This document shows positions 16,393 to 26,358 of a stretch of 64,000 nucleotides of DNA, in pieces (within the stretch, counting starts at the first letter, position 1; the number at the start of each line of letters is the position of its first letter). This DNA comes from Pararhizobium sp. YC-54 (lineage in GTDB: Bacteria; Pseudomonadota; Alphaproteobacteria; Rhizobiales; Rhizobiaceae): contig NZ_JAOYTH010000014.1 in the NCBI RefSeq assembly GCF_025847205.1, forward strand, positions 1 through 64,000, read 5' to 3'. Under the pieces are notes generated by a model. That model ran no database searches. It saw nothing but the letters and a program-made list of their open reading frames with translations, and was not told where the DNA came from. Both the position numbers and the translations under genes were made by a program.

Positions 16393-16772
16393 GCACTGTC
16401 CACGACATGGCAACTCTCGTCGCCCGGCACCGCCGGCACACATTTCGCCAAAAATTTCGCTTGGATCGACAGGACAAGACTGGCCTCAGCGAGGGCGTAT
16501 CGCTCTTAATGCGCTTCGCGAACGCATTCAATCAAGCAAACAAGTCGATCCCTAAGCCGACAGTCGCGTCGTGGAGATCCCGGGTAGAGCCGCAGTATTA
16601 CCGTGCTGTCAAGAACCCAATCGAACACGGCTCTTGTGACTGATGCGCGGAGCGGGCTCCCGATCGCGATGCTACGCTCTGATACACTTCCGGCAATTTT
16701 CAAAACATGCTGGATACGTCCGCCCTCTAGCCTGCTCTGGGTCACCAACAGGCAAAACAACGGAGAGTATCT
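16393..16772. other. Intergenic, nothing recognised
   Basis: Open frames on both strands here are short and without motifs. The right end holds the ribosome site (GGAGAG) of the broken epoxide hydrolase gene. No repeat or RNA gene was seen. Confidence 0.4.
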
Positions 16773-17620
16773 ATGCCTAGAACTGAAAACGCCTCCTCTA
16801 TTCGGGTGCATTTTGCTGGCCGCCTGATCGCAGTTGCGGTTGGCTCCCTCATGCTCGTTCCCGCGGGATACGTCCTGCCGGCGATCGCCGCCGATACCAT
16901 TTCGGCCACGTCGGCGAAAAGCACCAGCTCGGACGAGAGTATCCGTCCGTTCCACATCAACGTCCCACAATCACAACTCGACGACTTACGCAAGCGCATT
17001 TCCAAGACACGCTGGCCCGACAAGCAAACCGTCGATGATGCCTCGCAGGGTAGTCAACTGGCGCAAGTTCAGGAACTGGTTCGCTATTGGGGCACTGATT
17101 ACAACTGGCGTAAAGCCGAGGCGCAGCTCAATTCATTGCCGGAATTCACCACCACGATCGATGGGGTGGAGATCCAGTTCATCCATGTCCGCTCCCGTCA
17201 TCCCAACGCCCTGCCCGTGGTTCTCACTCACGGCTGGCCGGGTTCAACATTCGAGTTCATTAAGTCCATCGGCCCGCTTACCGATCCCACAGCTTACGGC
17301 GGCCGCCCCGATGCGTTTGATGTTGTCATCCCTTCCATCCTCGGCTACGGCTTTTCGGGAAGCCGACGGATTTGGGCTGGGGTCCTGACCGCACTGCACG
17401 AGCTCGGGACACCCTCATGAAAAGGCTCGGATATGAGCATTACGCTTCCCAGGGTGGGGATCACGGCTCGGTAGTGTCCGATGTGCTGGCTCGCCAAGCA
17501 CCAAAGGGTTTGCGTGCGATACATCTCAATATGCCCAAACTGGCGATCATTCCGCATGGATCGCCTAAGTATTTGACAATTTTAGACTATCTGCGAAATC
17601 CGAGCTCCCTAAACGCCTGA
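16773..17620 (+). pseudogene. Exported epoxide hydrolase, frameshifted and 3'-truncated
   Basis: The intact part resembles the gene at 23125. A signal peptide is followed by an epoxide-hydrolase N-terminal domain (IRPFHINVPQSQLDDLRKRI) and the oxyanion segment HGWPGS. At about 17362 the frame breaks. Inserting one A (GGAAGCC to GGAAAGCC) restores GFSGKPTDLGWGP and joins the second frame, MKRLGYEHYASQGGDHGS. There the expected nucleophile motif GGDWG reads GGDHG. Homology stops after HLNMP, so about 150 C-terminal residues with the catalytic His are missing. It is a true remnant, not just a sequencing slip. Confidence 0.8.
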
Positions 17621-17765
17621 TCCCGCTGTAGACGGGCGACATCGTCGCTGCCCGAGCACGCGAGATGTCTTTGACTATGCCATTCCGATGGTTTCGGTTC
17701 GGTGGCGTAAATGCCGTCGTTCTGTTCCGCCGATGGATCGGTTGAGGACAGATCGGGGTACGACA

Positions 17766-18419
17766 TCACGCTCTGTGTCGGCTACCGTTCAAAAACAGAT
17801 CGGCACAAATTTCGGCCCTCGCAGCGATCTCTTCCGGCGTCGGCGGTTGTCTTTGATGAAGAAGAACTGCGCGCTGCGGCTCCATGACCATCATGCCCCG
17901 AAGCATACCCGACGCCAGCGCGGCGTCCTCGATCTTCAGACGCTTCAGGTCCGCTTGCAGGGCAAGCCAGCGTTCCAATGCCGCATTGGTCTGGGCGATG
18001 GCCTGCGTATGGAACGTATTGGCAATTTCCGGAAAGCGGTCAGCTTCCGCGACCACCAGCTTGTAGATGGCAATCGTGTATTCGGCGAGAGCCAAATCCC
18101 CATAGGCCGTCAACAGGCGGACGAGACCCTCTCTCAGGTCCATCTTTGCAAGTGCCGCCTCATCCAGCGTCAGAAAAAACTGCCCGATCCGATCGGAAAC
18201 CACGCTTGAGAACAAATCGGCCTTCGTCGGGAAGAGTCTGTAGAGCGTCTTGGTCGACACACCGGCGGCTTGGGCGATCAGATTGATATTGGCCGATGCA
18301 AAGCCGTTTTCCTGGAAGTGTGGATTTGCAGCGACAATGATCATTGACCGCGTCTCGTCATCGCACCGCACCGGCGGCCTGCCACGTGCACGTTTTTCGG
18401 GTTTTTTATTTTCGACCAT
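17766..18419 (-). CDS. TetR/AcrR family repressor of the adjacent efflux pump
   Basis: 217 residues. A basic arm (KRARGRPP) leads into the TetR helix-turn-helix (about 25-70) with the recognition segment AGVSTKTLYRLFPTKADLF. The C-terminal domain resembles TetR_C of the AcrR-like group with a hydrophobic pocket (ALASGMLRGMMVM). It is divergently placed from the EmrB/EmrA-type pump genes with about 125 bases between, the classic layout for a drug-responsive local repressor. The ATG at 18419 is the only sensible start. Confidence 0.9.
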   Translation of the reverse strand: MVENKKPEKRARGRPPVRCDDETRSMIIVAANPHFQENGFASANINLIAQAAGVSTKTLYRLFPTKADLFSSVVSDRIGQFFLTLDEAALAKMDLREGLVRLLTAYGDLALAEYTIAIYKLVVAEADRFPEIANTFHTQAIAQTNAALERWLALQADLKRLKIEDAALASGMLRGMMVMEPQRAVLLHQRQPPTPEEIAARAEICADLFLNGSRHRA

Positions 18420-18438
18420 CGAAAGTTTCCAAATTCTA

Positions 18439-18466
18439 TTGACGTTCAGTTTAAATGGGTTATTTT
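18439..18466 (+). promoter_or_regulatory. Candidate promoter of the efflux operon
   Basis: TTGACG (18439-18444) and TATTTT (18461-18466) with a 16-base spacer face the pump genes. They lie just outside the divergent TetR start, so repressor binding there would block both directions. No obvious long palindrome was found. Confidence 0.45.
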
Positions 18467-18545
18467 AGAAAGCAACCACTTTCCTATTTATCAAGGCACT
18501 CAAATCGAGGCCTGTCCGGCCGTAAAACCGGCGCCGAGGTCAATC

Positions 18546-20207
18546 ATGGCGGCACTTCAACATAACGTCGTTTCGTTCCCAGCGCCGGGACCGGCACGAC
18601 CATCCGCTGAAGAAGGCCCCCAGATGCCTTTGCCGCAAAAGGTGACGCTGCCTGCGGTCACGCCTTTGACGGTCCGTCAAAAATTGCTGCTGACGACAGG
18701 ATTGGCAGGGTCTTTCCTCGTCAACGTGTCCGCCCAGTTCGTCACGACAAATATTGCCGACCTGCAAGGCGGCATCGGTGCCACGCCCGATGAGGCGTCC
18801 TGGATCTCGACCGTGTACACCATGGCAAGTTTTGCCGGGATTATCGCCTCGGGACCGTTGATCAAGACGTTTGGCCTGAAGCGTTATCTCACCGCCAACG
18901 CGGTCGTCTTCTCCCTGGCTGCCCTCGCATGCATGCTGATCGCTCAGTTGAATGCGATCATTGCGTTTCGTTTCATTCAAGGGCTGGCGGCTGGCGGCTT
19001 CGGGCCAGTCGCCTTCATGTCCGTCTTCATGGTGATGGGCGGACGTCGCCTGCCGATGGGCCTGACGCTGCTCGGATTTGTCTTGCTGTTTCCGGCGACG
19101 CTCGGGCCGACGATGTCGGGATACATCGAAGATAGTTTCGGATGGCGGAGTTTCTTCTTCATTCAGGTGTTGATCGGTGCCGTGCTTGCCGTGGCGGCCG
19201 TTTCCTTTCTGCCCAGGCAACCCGTGTCCTGGTCCGGCCTCAAGACTGACTGGGCGGCAATTCTGATGCTCTCCGCAGCGTTGGGCTTTTTGGTCGTCGT
19301 CCTCAGCCAAGGGACCCGGCGCTTCTGGTTCGACAATGACATGATCGTCTGGTCCACTATCGCTTGCGGATCGGCATGGGCGGGCTTCATCTTCCTCTGC
19401 CGTTTCTCGCCCCTGCCGATCATAGCCCCCCGGCTACTGCTCACACGGTCCTTCGGCATTCCGATCGCCCTCAATCTGGTGTTCCGCGCCGGGTTCGTCG
19501 TCACCAGCTACCTGGTCCCGCTGTTTCTGGGGACGGTACAAGGGTATCGGCCGTTGGAGGTCGCCGGCTTGCTCGGCTGGGCTGTGATTGCGCAACTTGC
19601 AGCACTCCCCGTTGCATGGGGTCTGTTGCAGCGGTTCGATAGCAGGCTGATCATGGCATTGGGCCTATTGCTGTGTGGCATTGGGACCGCGCTTGGCATT
19701 GCCGGAACCGGCCTGAGTTCAGGCGATCAGTTTCAGGCGATGGTCATTGTCTTTGCGGTTGGGCAACTTTTCTTTCTCGTGCCCGATCTATTGATCGGTG
19801 CGGGCTCGCTGACGCCACCGGACCTGCCGACCGCTTCCCTGGCTTTCAACATGACGACGCTGGGCGGTACGACACTGGGGACGGCCCTAGTTTCCCATCT
19901 GGTGACCGAGCGAGAGAAGTTCCATTCGAACATTCTGACGGAAAACCTGTCGTTGTATGACCCGGTCGTCTCTGATCGGATAACCGGGATCGCCACAAGC
20001 CTCGGTAGTCGTTTCGTGGACGATGCCGCCGTGACGGCACGCGCCGTATCCCTTGTCGGAGCAATTGCTCGCAAGGAGGCTTGGGTTCTTGCCTTCAACG
20101 ACGGCTTTCTGGCCGTTGCCGTCATCTTGACTATCAGCGCCGCGGGCGTGCTTGCGATCGGCAAGAGCCCGGCTCTTCGCCACCGTATAAAAGGATATGT
20201 AAAATGA
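18546..20207 (+). CDS. DHA2-type MFS multidrug transporter (EmrB-like)
   Basis: 553 residues with about 14 membrane helices, the DHA2 (14-TMS) drug:proton antiporter family. The N-terminal cytoplasmic part (about 1-48) is followed by helices starting KLLLTTGLAGSFLVNVSAQF, the motif-C-like GFVLLFPATLGPTMSG, and a periplasmic segment between the last two helices (about 455-505). The next gene overlaps by four bases (ATGA) and encodes an EmrA-type adaptor, so together they form an inner-membrane drug pump. No outer-membrane channel gene is nearby. A TetR gene is divergent. Confidence 0.92.
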   Translation: MAALQHNVVSFPAPGPARPSAEEGPQMPLPQKVTLPAVTPLTVRQKLLLTTGLAGSFLVNVSAQFVTTNIADLQGGIGATPDEASWISTVYTMASFAGIIASGPLIKTFGLKRYLTANAVVFSLAALACMLIAQLNAIIAFRFIQGLAAGGFGPVAFMSVFMVMGGRRLPMGLTLLGFVLLFPATLGPTMSGYIEDSFGWRSFFFIQVLIGAVLAVAAVSFLPRQPVSWSGLKTDWAAILMLSAALGFLVVVLSQGTRRFWFDNDMIVWSTIACGSAWAGFIFLCRFSPLPIIAPRLLLTRSFGIPIALNLVFRAGFVVTSYLVPLFLGTVQGYRPLEVAGLLGWAVIAQLAALPVAWGLLQRFDSRLIMALGLLLCGIGTALGIAGTGLSSGDQFQAMVIVFAVGQLFFLVPDLLIGAGSLTPPDLPTASLAFNMTTLGGTTLGTALVSHLVTEREKFHSNILTENLSLYDPVVSDRITGIATSLGSRFVDDAAVTARAVSLVGAIARKEAWVLAFNDGFLAVAVILTISAAGVLAIGKSPALRHRIKGYVK

Positions 20208-21229
20208 AATTGTTCACAGCATCGCTCGGCAGTCTTCTGGTCGCGGGCAGTGTCTATGGCGCGACAACCTTGTCGTTAGTTCCAGGCAACTGGCTGGGAA
20301 ACTGGCAGGCAACGTCCACCGACAATGCCTATGTTCGTGGCGATGTCACGCCGATCAGTCCCAAGATCACCGGCTTTGTCGTGGATGTTCCGATCAAGGA
20401 CAATCAGAAGGTCGCGGCTGGCCAGATCCTGTTTCGTATCGAAGACAACGACTACAGGGCGCGCGTCGAGCAGGCACAGGCTGCGCTCGCCGGCAAACGC
20501 GCCGCCATTGTCAATCTCGACAGCCGGTTAAAACTGCAGGAAACAGCCATCGAGCAGGCGCAGGCAGCGTTTGACGGTGCCCAGGCCGATGCTGATCGTG
20601 CCAGGAAGGATTTTGCAAGAAGCGTCGGTCTGTTGAAGAGTGGTACCGCAACGCAGGCAAATGTCGACCTGACGCAATCGGCAAACCTTGGCGCAATCTC
20701 AAGGGTGTCGCAGGCGAAAGCGAACCTAATGGCCGCGCATGTCCAGACGGACGTGCTGGAAAGCCAGCGGCCTCAGCTTCTGGCGGATATAGAAGGAGCC
20801 GCTGCCGCTCTGCGCCTTGCTGACATAGACTTGGAAAGCACCACCATTCGTGCGCCCGCCGACGGACACGTCGGAGATCGGCAGGCGCGGGTCGGGCAGT
20901 TTGTGAAGCCTGGAGCCCCTTTGATCGCCTTCGTTGAAAACACCAGATGGATCATTGCGAACTTCAAGGAAACCCAGCTCACCGGAATGCGGGCTGGCGA
21001 CTCGGCGACGATTGAAATCGACGGCGTGCCGGGTGCGACCTACAAGGGGCACATTGAAAGTTTCTCGCCCGCAAGCGGCGCTCAGTTTGCTCTCCTGCCG
21101 CCTGACAATGCGACAGGCAATTTTACGAGGATCGTCCAGCGTGTTCCCATTCGTATCACTCTGGATGAGAATCAGTTCGGACTTGACCGCCCGCTTCCCG
21201 GAATGTCGGCGCGGGTCGCAATTGAGTAG
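20204..21229 (+). CDS. HlyD/EmrA-type membrane fusion protein
   Basis: 341 residues. One N-terminal membrane helix (about 5-25) precedes a lipoyl/barrel-sandwich segment (VRGDVTPISPKITGFVVDV), a long helical hairpin rich in Ala and Gln (about 85-205) and a beta-barrel with FVENTRWIIANFKETQL. It links the EmrB-like pump to an outer-membrane channel across the periplasm. The start overlaps the upstream transporter stop, which indicates translational coupling. The length and motif order are normal for EmrA homologues. Confidence 0.92.
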   Translation: MKLFTASLGSLLVAGSVYGATTLSLVPGNWLGNWQATSTDNAYVRGDVTPISPKITGFVVDVPIKDNQKVAAGQILFRIEDNDYRARVEQAQAALAGKRAAIVNLDSRLKLQETAIEQAQAAFDGAQADADRARKDFARSVGLLKSGTATQANVDLTQSANLGAISRVSQAKANLMAAHVQTDVLESQRPQLLADIEGAAAALRLADIDLESTTIRAPADGHVGDRQARVGQFVKPGAPLIAFVENTRWIIANFKETQLTGMRAGDSATIEIDGVPGATYKGHIESFSPASGAQFALLPPDNATGNFTRIVQRVPIRITLDENQFGLDRPLPGMSARVAIE

Positions 21230-21334
21230 CTCACGTCGCGCAGTTCGATGTGGATTGAACAGATTCCATCGGACAGCAGTGCGCCCGGAGCGTTGGTATT
21301 CCGGTCCGGGACTCACCTTTTGAAGGATCGTCAG

Positions 21335-21955
21335 GCGCTCATATGGACGCCGAGCATCGTCTCGCTAACTGCCGACAGACGCTCCGCGGCCTCCCGGCCA
21401 ATGGCATATGCCTCGACGCGCCAACCCGGCCGGGCTCGGAATTTCGCCCGATCGTGAAAGAGGTGCCTTCGGTAAGCGCGGGCGCGATATCGCAGTCTGC
21501 GCAGAACATGCCGCCCTTGCCGTCGAGTTGCCGGTTGGTAGCGCACCAGACCTGTATCGCCGCCCCTTGCGGCACGGACTTCAGATCCCGGAAGGGATCG
21601 AGAATGGGTTCACCGTTCGCATCCAGCACGCCCTGCGCCTGCAGCGTCTCCACCGAGAAGTGGCTGGTAAGCCCGGTTCAGGCGATGCCGCCCGGATGCA
21701 GCGAATAGGCACGAATTGCTTTCCGCGGTCGTCCACCGCCAGCAGCAGGTTTGCGGTTTTGGACTGGTCAAACCGCCCGACGGTCATAGGCGCGGCGCTC
21801 GAAGTTGATGTCGTCGAAAACCACGGGCGAGAAGCGGTGCCCGAGCGGCGAAACGGAAACGACACGCGCCCCTGGCGCGTGGACCAAGGTGGGCCGCTCG
21901 CCTCGGCAACGAGCCCAACCCACTGCAGTTCGATAGTTCACGCCGTCGGGCCGGA
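21335..21955 (-). pseudogene. Short-chain dehydrogenase remnant with several frameshifts
   Basis: Pieces of one SDR protein can be read in all three minus-strand frames. They are APGARVVSVS, GHRFSPVVFDDINFERRAYDR, FDQSKTANLLLAV (in place of YxQSKTAN, part of the active site), LHPGGI-like residues, TLQAQGVLDANGEPILDPF, MFCADCDIAPAL and VEAYAIGREAAERLSALS-like residues near the end. The order matches the retinol dehydrogenase/protochlorophyllide reductase-like SDR group. At least four frame changes and the lost catalytic Tyr context show a decayed gene. The N-terminal Rossmann part is not detectable. Confidence 0.7.
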
Positions 21956-22236
21956 GCGTTTAACCTACCGTTTCGATCGAGTGCGACCGACTCCGTAGCG
22001 CTCCCTTCAGGTCAGATGAGCCTGCGCGCCTCTGGGTCCATTTTTCGGCACCTGTTCTTTTGAACTTCCCGTCGTTACGCCCCAGCCCTCAAGCCAAAAT
22101 CGTACTTGTCTTGACGACACGTGGTTGCGCTGCACCTGCTCGCCTTATGTCCTAAATTGCTGGATATATGACATTTGAGACGTGCAGGTCTTGCCCTAAT
22201 ATCAGGAGTAGAAATTCCAACCTGATGGAGATTTTT

Positions 22237-23037
22237 ATGACTGAGAACTCGAAGGGTACCGCCCTCATCACTGGCGCATCCTCCGGTATCGGCGCGATTT
22301 ATGCCGATCGCCTGGCCCGTCGGGGTTATGACCTGATCCTCGTGGCCCGCAACAAGGGTCGCCTCGACGAACTGGCCAGACGCCTCACCGATGAAACAGG
22401 ACGCGCTGTCGAAGTGATCGCAGCGGACCTTGGCAACAAGGATGATCTCGGCCGCGTCGAGAAGGTGCTGCGCACCGACGCCAGCATCACCATGTTGGTC
22501 AACAATGCCGGCGTCGGCGCGACCGCCCCGCTGCTGGCATCCGATATCGACAAGATGGAAGAGATGATCACGCTGAACGTCAGCGCGCTGACGCGGCTGA
22601 CCTATGCTGCGGTGCCCCGCTTCGTGAAGCGTGGCATAGGCTCGATCATCAACATCGCCTCGATCGTCGGTATCGCGCCGGAACGGCTGAACGGCGTGTA
22701 CGGTGGAAGCAAGGCCTTCGTGCTGGCCTTCACCTTATCGCTCCAGACGGAGCTTGCTGACAAGAATATCCGCGTCCAGGCCGTTCTTCCAGGTGCAACG
22801 GCGACCGATTTCTGGGGCATTGCCGGAACGCCGCTGGAGCATTTGCCGAGCGAGATCGTCATGTCCGCGGAGGACATGGTGGATGCCTCGCTCGCCGGCT
22901 TCGACCTCGGCGAACAGGTCACCATTCCGGCGCTTCCGGACGCACGCGACTGGGAGGCTTACGAAGCGGCACGGCAGAAGCTCATACCGAGCCTTTCCCT
23001 CAGCACGCCGGCGGCCCGATATCGAGCCGCGGGGTAA
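22237..23037 (+). CDS. Short-chain dehydrogenase/reductase (classical SDR)
   Basis: 266 residues. The NAD(P)-binding motif TGASSGIGAIYADRLARRG (about 13-31), NNAGVG, the active-site Ser in NIASIVG and YGGSKAF (Tyr and Lys) are all present. This is the DltE/YciK-like classical group, acting on an unknown carbonyl or alcohol substrate. The ATG at 22237 has GGAG seven bases upstream. It precedes the exported epoxide hydrolase on the same strand by about 85 bases. The pairing suggests a detoxification or xenobiotic operon. Confidence 0.9.
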   Translation: MTENSKGTALITGASSGIGAIYADRLARRGYDLILVARNKGRLDELARRLTDETGRAVEVIAADLGNKDDLGRVEKVLRTDASITMLVNNAGVGATAPLLASDIDKMEEMITLNVSALTRLTYAAVPRFVKRGIGSIINIASIVGIAPERLNGVYGGSKAFVLAFTLSLQTELADKNIRVQAVLPGATATDFWGIAGTPLEHLPSEIVMSAEDMVDASLAGFDLGEQVTIPALPDARDWEAYEAARQKLIPSLSLSTPAARYRAAG

Positions 23038-23124
23038 TGCCCCCAGCCGTCTGAGACTTCACCCATTGAATTCAACGGCTATGTCGGCGGCGTCCCGTCG
23101 ATCCTCGAAACAAGGAGAATGATC

Positions 23125-24489
23125 ATGTCGAGATCCTATTCGACAATTGGCAAGCGCAATCGTCTTGCCGCCTCCGCATTGGCTGGAGCAATGGCAGTAT
23201 TTCTTCCCGCGGTTCTGGCTCACGCCGAAACGAGCGCTCCCGCGCGGAGCGGCGTCGCGGTTGCGCAGGCTTCCGTAAACGGGACATCCGAAGCCCAGCC
23301 GGCTGTCGACGAAACCATCCGTCCATTCCAGTTCCATGCAGCCGATGAGGCCCTTGTCGACCTCCAGCGGCGAGTCAAGGCGACGCGATGGCCAAACCAG
23401 GAACTTGTCGGAGACGACACGCAGGGCGTTCGGCTGGCAATGATGCAGAAGCTCGCCGATTATTGGGCCAACCAGTACGACTGGCGAAAGGTCGAGGCGA
23501 GGCTGAACGCCCTGCCTCAGTTCGTGACGAATATCGACGGCGTCGACATCCACTTCATCCACGTGAAGTCGAAGCACCCGAACGCGCTGCCGGTCATCAT
23601 CACCCATGGTTGGCCCGGTTCGATCATCGAGCAGTTGAAGATCATCGACCCGTTGACCAATCCCACAGCGCACGGCGGCACCGCAGCCGATGCGTTTGAC
23701 GTCATCATTCCGTCGATCCCCGGTTACGGCTTTTCCGGCAAGCCCACCGAGCTCGGCTGGGATCCGCAGCGTGTCGCGCGGGCCTGGGCCGTTCTGATGG
23801 ACCGCCTGGGTTACAAGAAATATGTCGCGCAGGGTGGCGACTGGGGCGACGCTATCAACGAGCAGATGGCGCTGCAGAAGCCTGAAGGGCTGCTGGGGAT
23901 CCATACCAACATGCCGGGCACGCTTCCCGACAACATTTCAGCGGCGCTGGCCGGCGGCCCACAGCCGACGGGCCTGACGGGCGAGGAGGAGTATGCGTGG
24001 AAGCAGCTCGATTTCTTCTACAAGAATCGTGTCGGCTACGCCTTGGAAATGGGAGCACGGCCACAGACACTCTACGGCCTGGACGATTCGCCCATCGCCC
24101 TTGCCGCGTGGATGATCGATCATGATCCGGAGAGCCAGAAGCTGATTGGCCGCGTCTTTGACGGGGCTTCTGAAGGGCTGACGCGCGATGACATCCTCGA
24201 CAACATCACGCTCTACTGGCTGACCAACACGGGGCTGTCTTCGGGCCGCCTCTTCTGGGAAAGCAAGCTCGCTTTCTTCGCGCCCAAGGGCGTGACGATC
24301 CCGGTCGCGGTGAGCGCTTTTCCGGACGAAATCTACACTGCTCCCCGCAGCTGGACCGAGAAAGCCTTCCCGAAGCTGATCCACTACAATCGCCTGCCTA
24401 AGGGCGGGCACTTTGCGGCCTGGGAACAGCCGGAAGTCTTCACTGAAGAGTTGCGAGCCTCGTTCAGGTCGCTGCGTTCGTCGATTTGA
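23125..24489 (+). CDS. Exported epoxide hydrolase (EHN domain alpha/beta hydrolase)
   Basis: 454 residues. A signal peptide (about 1-35, ending AHAE) is followed by a linker and the epoxide-hydrolase N-terminal domain (IRPFQFHAADEALVDLQRRV, about 65-170). The alpha/beta core then shows the oxyanion motif HGWPGS, nucleophile Asp in GGDWGD, and catalytic His in GGHFAAWEQP near the C-terminus. It hydrolyses an epoxide to a diol by an Asp-ester mechanism in the family. The ATG at 23125 has AAGGAG eight bases upstream; an ATG six bases earlier abuts the ribosome site. A broken paralogue lies at 16773. Confidence 0.92.
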   Translation: MSRSYSTIGKRNRLAASALAGAMAVFLPAVLAHAETSAPARSGVAVAQASVNGTSEAQPAVDETIRPFQFHAADEALVDLQRRVKATRWPNQELVGDDTQGVRLAMMQKLADYWANQYDWRKVEARLNALPQFVTNIDGVDIHFIHVKSKHPNALPVIITHGWPGSIIEQLKIIDPLTNPTAHGGTAADAFDVIIPSIPGYGFSGKPTELGWDPQRVARAWAVLMDRLGYKKYVAQGGDWGDAINEQMALQKPEGLLGIHTNMPGTLPDNISAALAGGPQPTGLTGEEEYAWKQLDFFYKNRVGYALEMGARPQTLYGLDDSPIALAAWMIDHDPESQKLIGRVFDGASEGLTRDDILDNITLYWLTNTGLSSGRLFWESKLAFFAPKGVTIPVAVSAFPDEIYTAPRSWTEKAFPKLIHYNRLPKGGHFAAWEQPEVFTEELRASFRSLRSSI

Positions 24490-24540
24490 GAAAACACGGC
24501 GCGCTCAGCGCGCTGCTTTCCCAGCCACAAGGAGAAAGCC

Positions 24541-25179
24541 ATGACCAATGCAACCAAAACCTCCAACGTGCAAACGGTCGACCTGAAGCTCGAGGTCGTC
24601 GTTATCCCCGTCTCGGACGTCGATCGTGCAAAACGCTTCTATGACGGCCTGGGCTGGCGGCTCGACGCCGACTTTGCCGTCGGTGACGCATTCCGGGTCG
24701 TGCAGTTCACGCCGCCAGGCTCGCTGAGCTCGATCCACTTCGGCACGGGGCTGACGTCGGCCGCGCCCGGCTCGGCAAGCGGGCTCTACCTCGTCGTGTC
24801 GGATATCGAAGCCGCGCGTGCCCAACTCATCGGCCGGAGCGCCGAGGTGAGCGAGGTCATCCACCGCGCCGGTCCGGGGCAGCCGCCGATCAACGGTCGG
24901 GATCCGGAGGGCCGCAGCTACCGCTCCTACGCCTCGTTCAGCGATCCGGACGGCAACGGTTGGCTATTGCAGGAAGTCACCGAGCGATTGCCCGGACGCG
25001 TGGATGCAGATATCACGACGTTCACTTCGTCGATAGAGCTCGCCGCAGCGCTCCGGCGCGCGGCGGCCGCCCACGGGGAACACGAAAAGCGAACCGGCGG
25101 CAAGCATGATGAGAACTGGCCGGACTGGTATGCCGAATATATCGTAGAGGAGCAGGCCGGCGGGCCGCTGCCGTCATAA
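24541..25179 (+). CDS. VOC-superfamily protein (glyoxalase/bleomycin-resistance fold)
   Basis: 212 residues. One VOC domain pair occupies about 16-145, with LEVVVIPVSDVDRAKRFYDGLGW at the start and SFSDPDGNGWLLQEVTER at the end of the second half (metal ligand Glu). A C-terminal extension (about 150-212) of charged helices ends in WPDWYAEYIVEEQAGGPLP, a tail seen in some actinobacterial and rhizobial VOC proteins. The gene follows the epoxide hydrolase by 50 bases and is probably co-transcribed. The substrate is unknown. Confidence 0.88.
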   Translation: MTNATKTSNVQTVDLKLEVVVIPVSDVDRAKRFYDGLGWRLDADFAVGDAFRVVQFTPPGSLSSIHFGTGLTSAAPGSASGLYLVVSDIEAARAQLIGRSAEVSEVIHRAGPGQPPINGRDPEGRSYRSYASFSDPDGNGWLLQEVTERLPGRVDADITTFTSSIELAAALRRAAAAHGEHEKRTGGKHDENWPDWYAEYIVEEQAGGPLPS

Positions 25180-25410
25180 ATTCTGGCGACGACCCCTTCG
25201 GGTGCGCAATCCACCTGCGGCCGGATTGCGCACCCCATCCGCCTTCCAATAAAGCGCGGCGCATTTTGCGGGGCACGGATGATGACATCATCGAAGATCC
25301 GCTGCTGGTGTCTATCGATCTCAGTGATGTCCGTTCGCGTGAGGACACAGGACTTTTTGCGATGGCGTAAATGTGGTATTTACGGCAGTTTCAGACAAAG
25401 GTGGTGTGTC

Positions 25411-26358
25411 ATGCACAAGATCGGCTATGTCGTCTTTCCAGGATTCCAGCTCCTTGGTTTTGCAGCGGTAACGGCCTTCGAGATGGCCAACCTGCAGCTT
25501 CGTGAGCCGGCCTACGAGATCGAGCTGCTCTCCGAACCCGGCGGTGAGATCAAGTCGTCGGCCGGCTTCGGCGTCATTACCAAGCCCTTCGGCGATGCGA
25601 CCTATGACACCGTGATGTTCGGAGCCGGTACGACGATCGAGCCGATGACACCAGGGCTTATCGAATTCGCCCGTCATTCCCTGCAGACTGCACGACGGCT
25701 CGCCGCCCCCTGTACCGGCGCCTTCATCCTTGCTGAAGCCGGATTACTGGATGGCCGCCGCGCAACGACGCACTGGCTTTTTGCACGCCAGCTTCGGGAG
25801 CGCTTCCCGGCCGTCAGTGTCGAGGAGGATCGCATCTTCATCGTCGATGGCGCGGTGTGGACGTCGGCGGGAATGACGGCGAGCATAGATCTCGCTCTCG
25901 CCATGGTCGAGAAAGACCACGGCCATGACGTCGCTCGCTCGATCGCGCGCAAGCTCGTGGTTTACCACCGCAGGGCCGGCGGCCAATCGCAGTTCTCGGC
26001 ATTGCTCGAGCTGGATCCGAAGTCGGACCGGATCCAGAAATCGGTCAACTACGCTAAGACAAACCTGCGCAGCGTTCTGTCTGTAGACGAGTTGGCGGAT
26101 GCGGCGGGCTTGAGTCCGCGTCAGTTCAGCCGGGCCTTCCGGTCAGAGACGGGTCAGTCGCCCGCCAAGGCAGTGGAGAACCTGCGCGTGGAGGCGGCGC
26201 GACTGTTGATGGAACAAGGTCGTCACTCCATGGACGTGATCGCGGAGGAAACCGGCTTTGCCGATAGTGATCGCATGCGTCGGGCTTTTCTGCGGACGCT
26301 CGGACAGCCGCCCCAGACAATCCGGCGCAATGCCCGCGAAGGTGCGACTGCATTTTGA
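25411..26358 (+). CDS. GlxA-family AraC-type transcriptional regulator
   Basis: 315 residues. The N-terminal DJ-1/PfpI-like domain (about 1-180, start MHKIGYVVFPGFQLLGF, with the elbow Cys in APCTGAFILAEAGLL) is fused to an AraC-type double helix-turn-helix (about 215-310; VDELADAAGLSPRQFSRAFRS and MDVIAEETGFADSDRMRRAF). Such GlxA regulators control catabolic or detoxification genes, often next to them. It lies downstream of the VOC gene with its own ribosome site (AAGGTGG). Target genes cannot be fixed from sequence. Confidence 0.92.
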   Translation: MHKIGYVVFPGFQLLGFAAVTAFEMANLQLREPAYEIELLSEPGGEIKSSAGFGVITKPFGDATYDTVMFGAGTTIEPMTPGLIEFARHSLQTARRLAAPCTGAFILAEAGLLDGRRATTHWLFARQLRERFPAVSVEEDRIFIVDGAVWTSAGMTASIDLALAMVEKDHGHDVARSIARKLVVYHRRAGGQSQFSALLELDPKSDRIQKSVNYAKTNLRSVLSVDELADAAGLSPRQFSRAFRSETGQSPAKAVENLRVEAARLLMEQGRHSMDVIAEETGFADSDRMRRAFLRTLGQPPQTIRRNAREGATAF

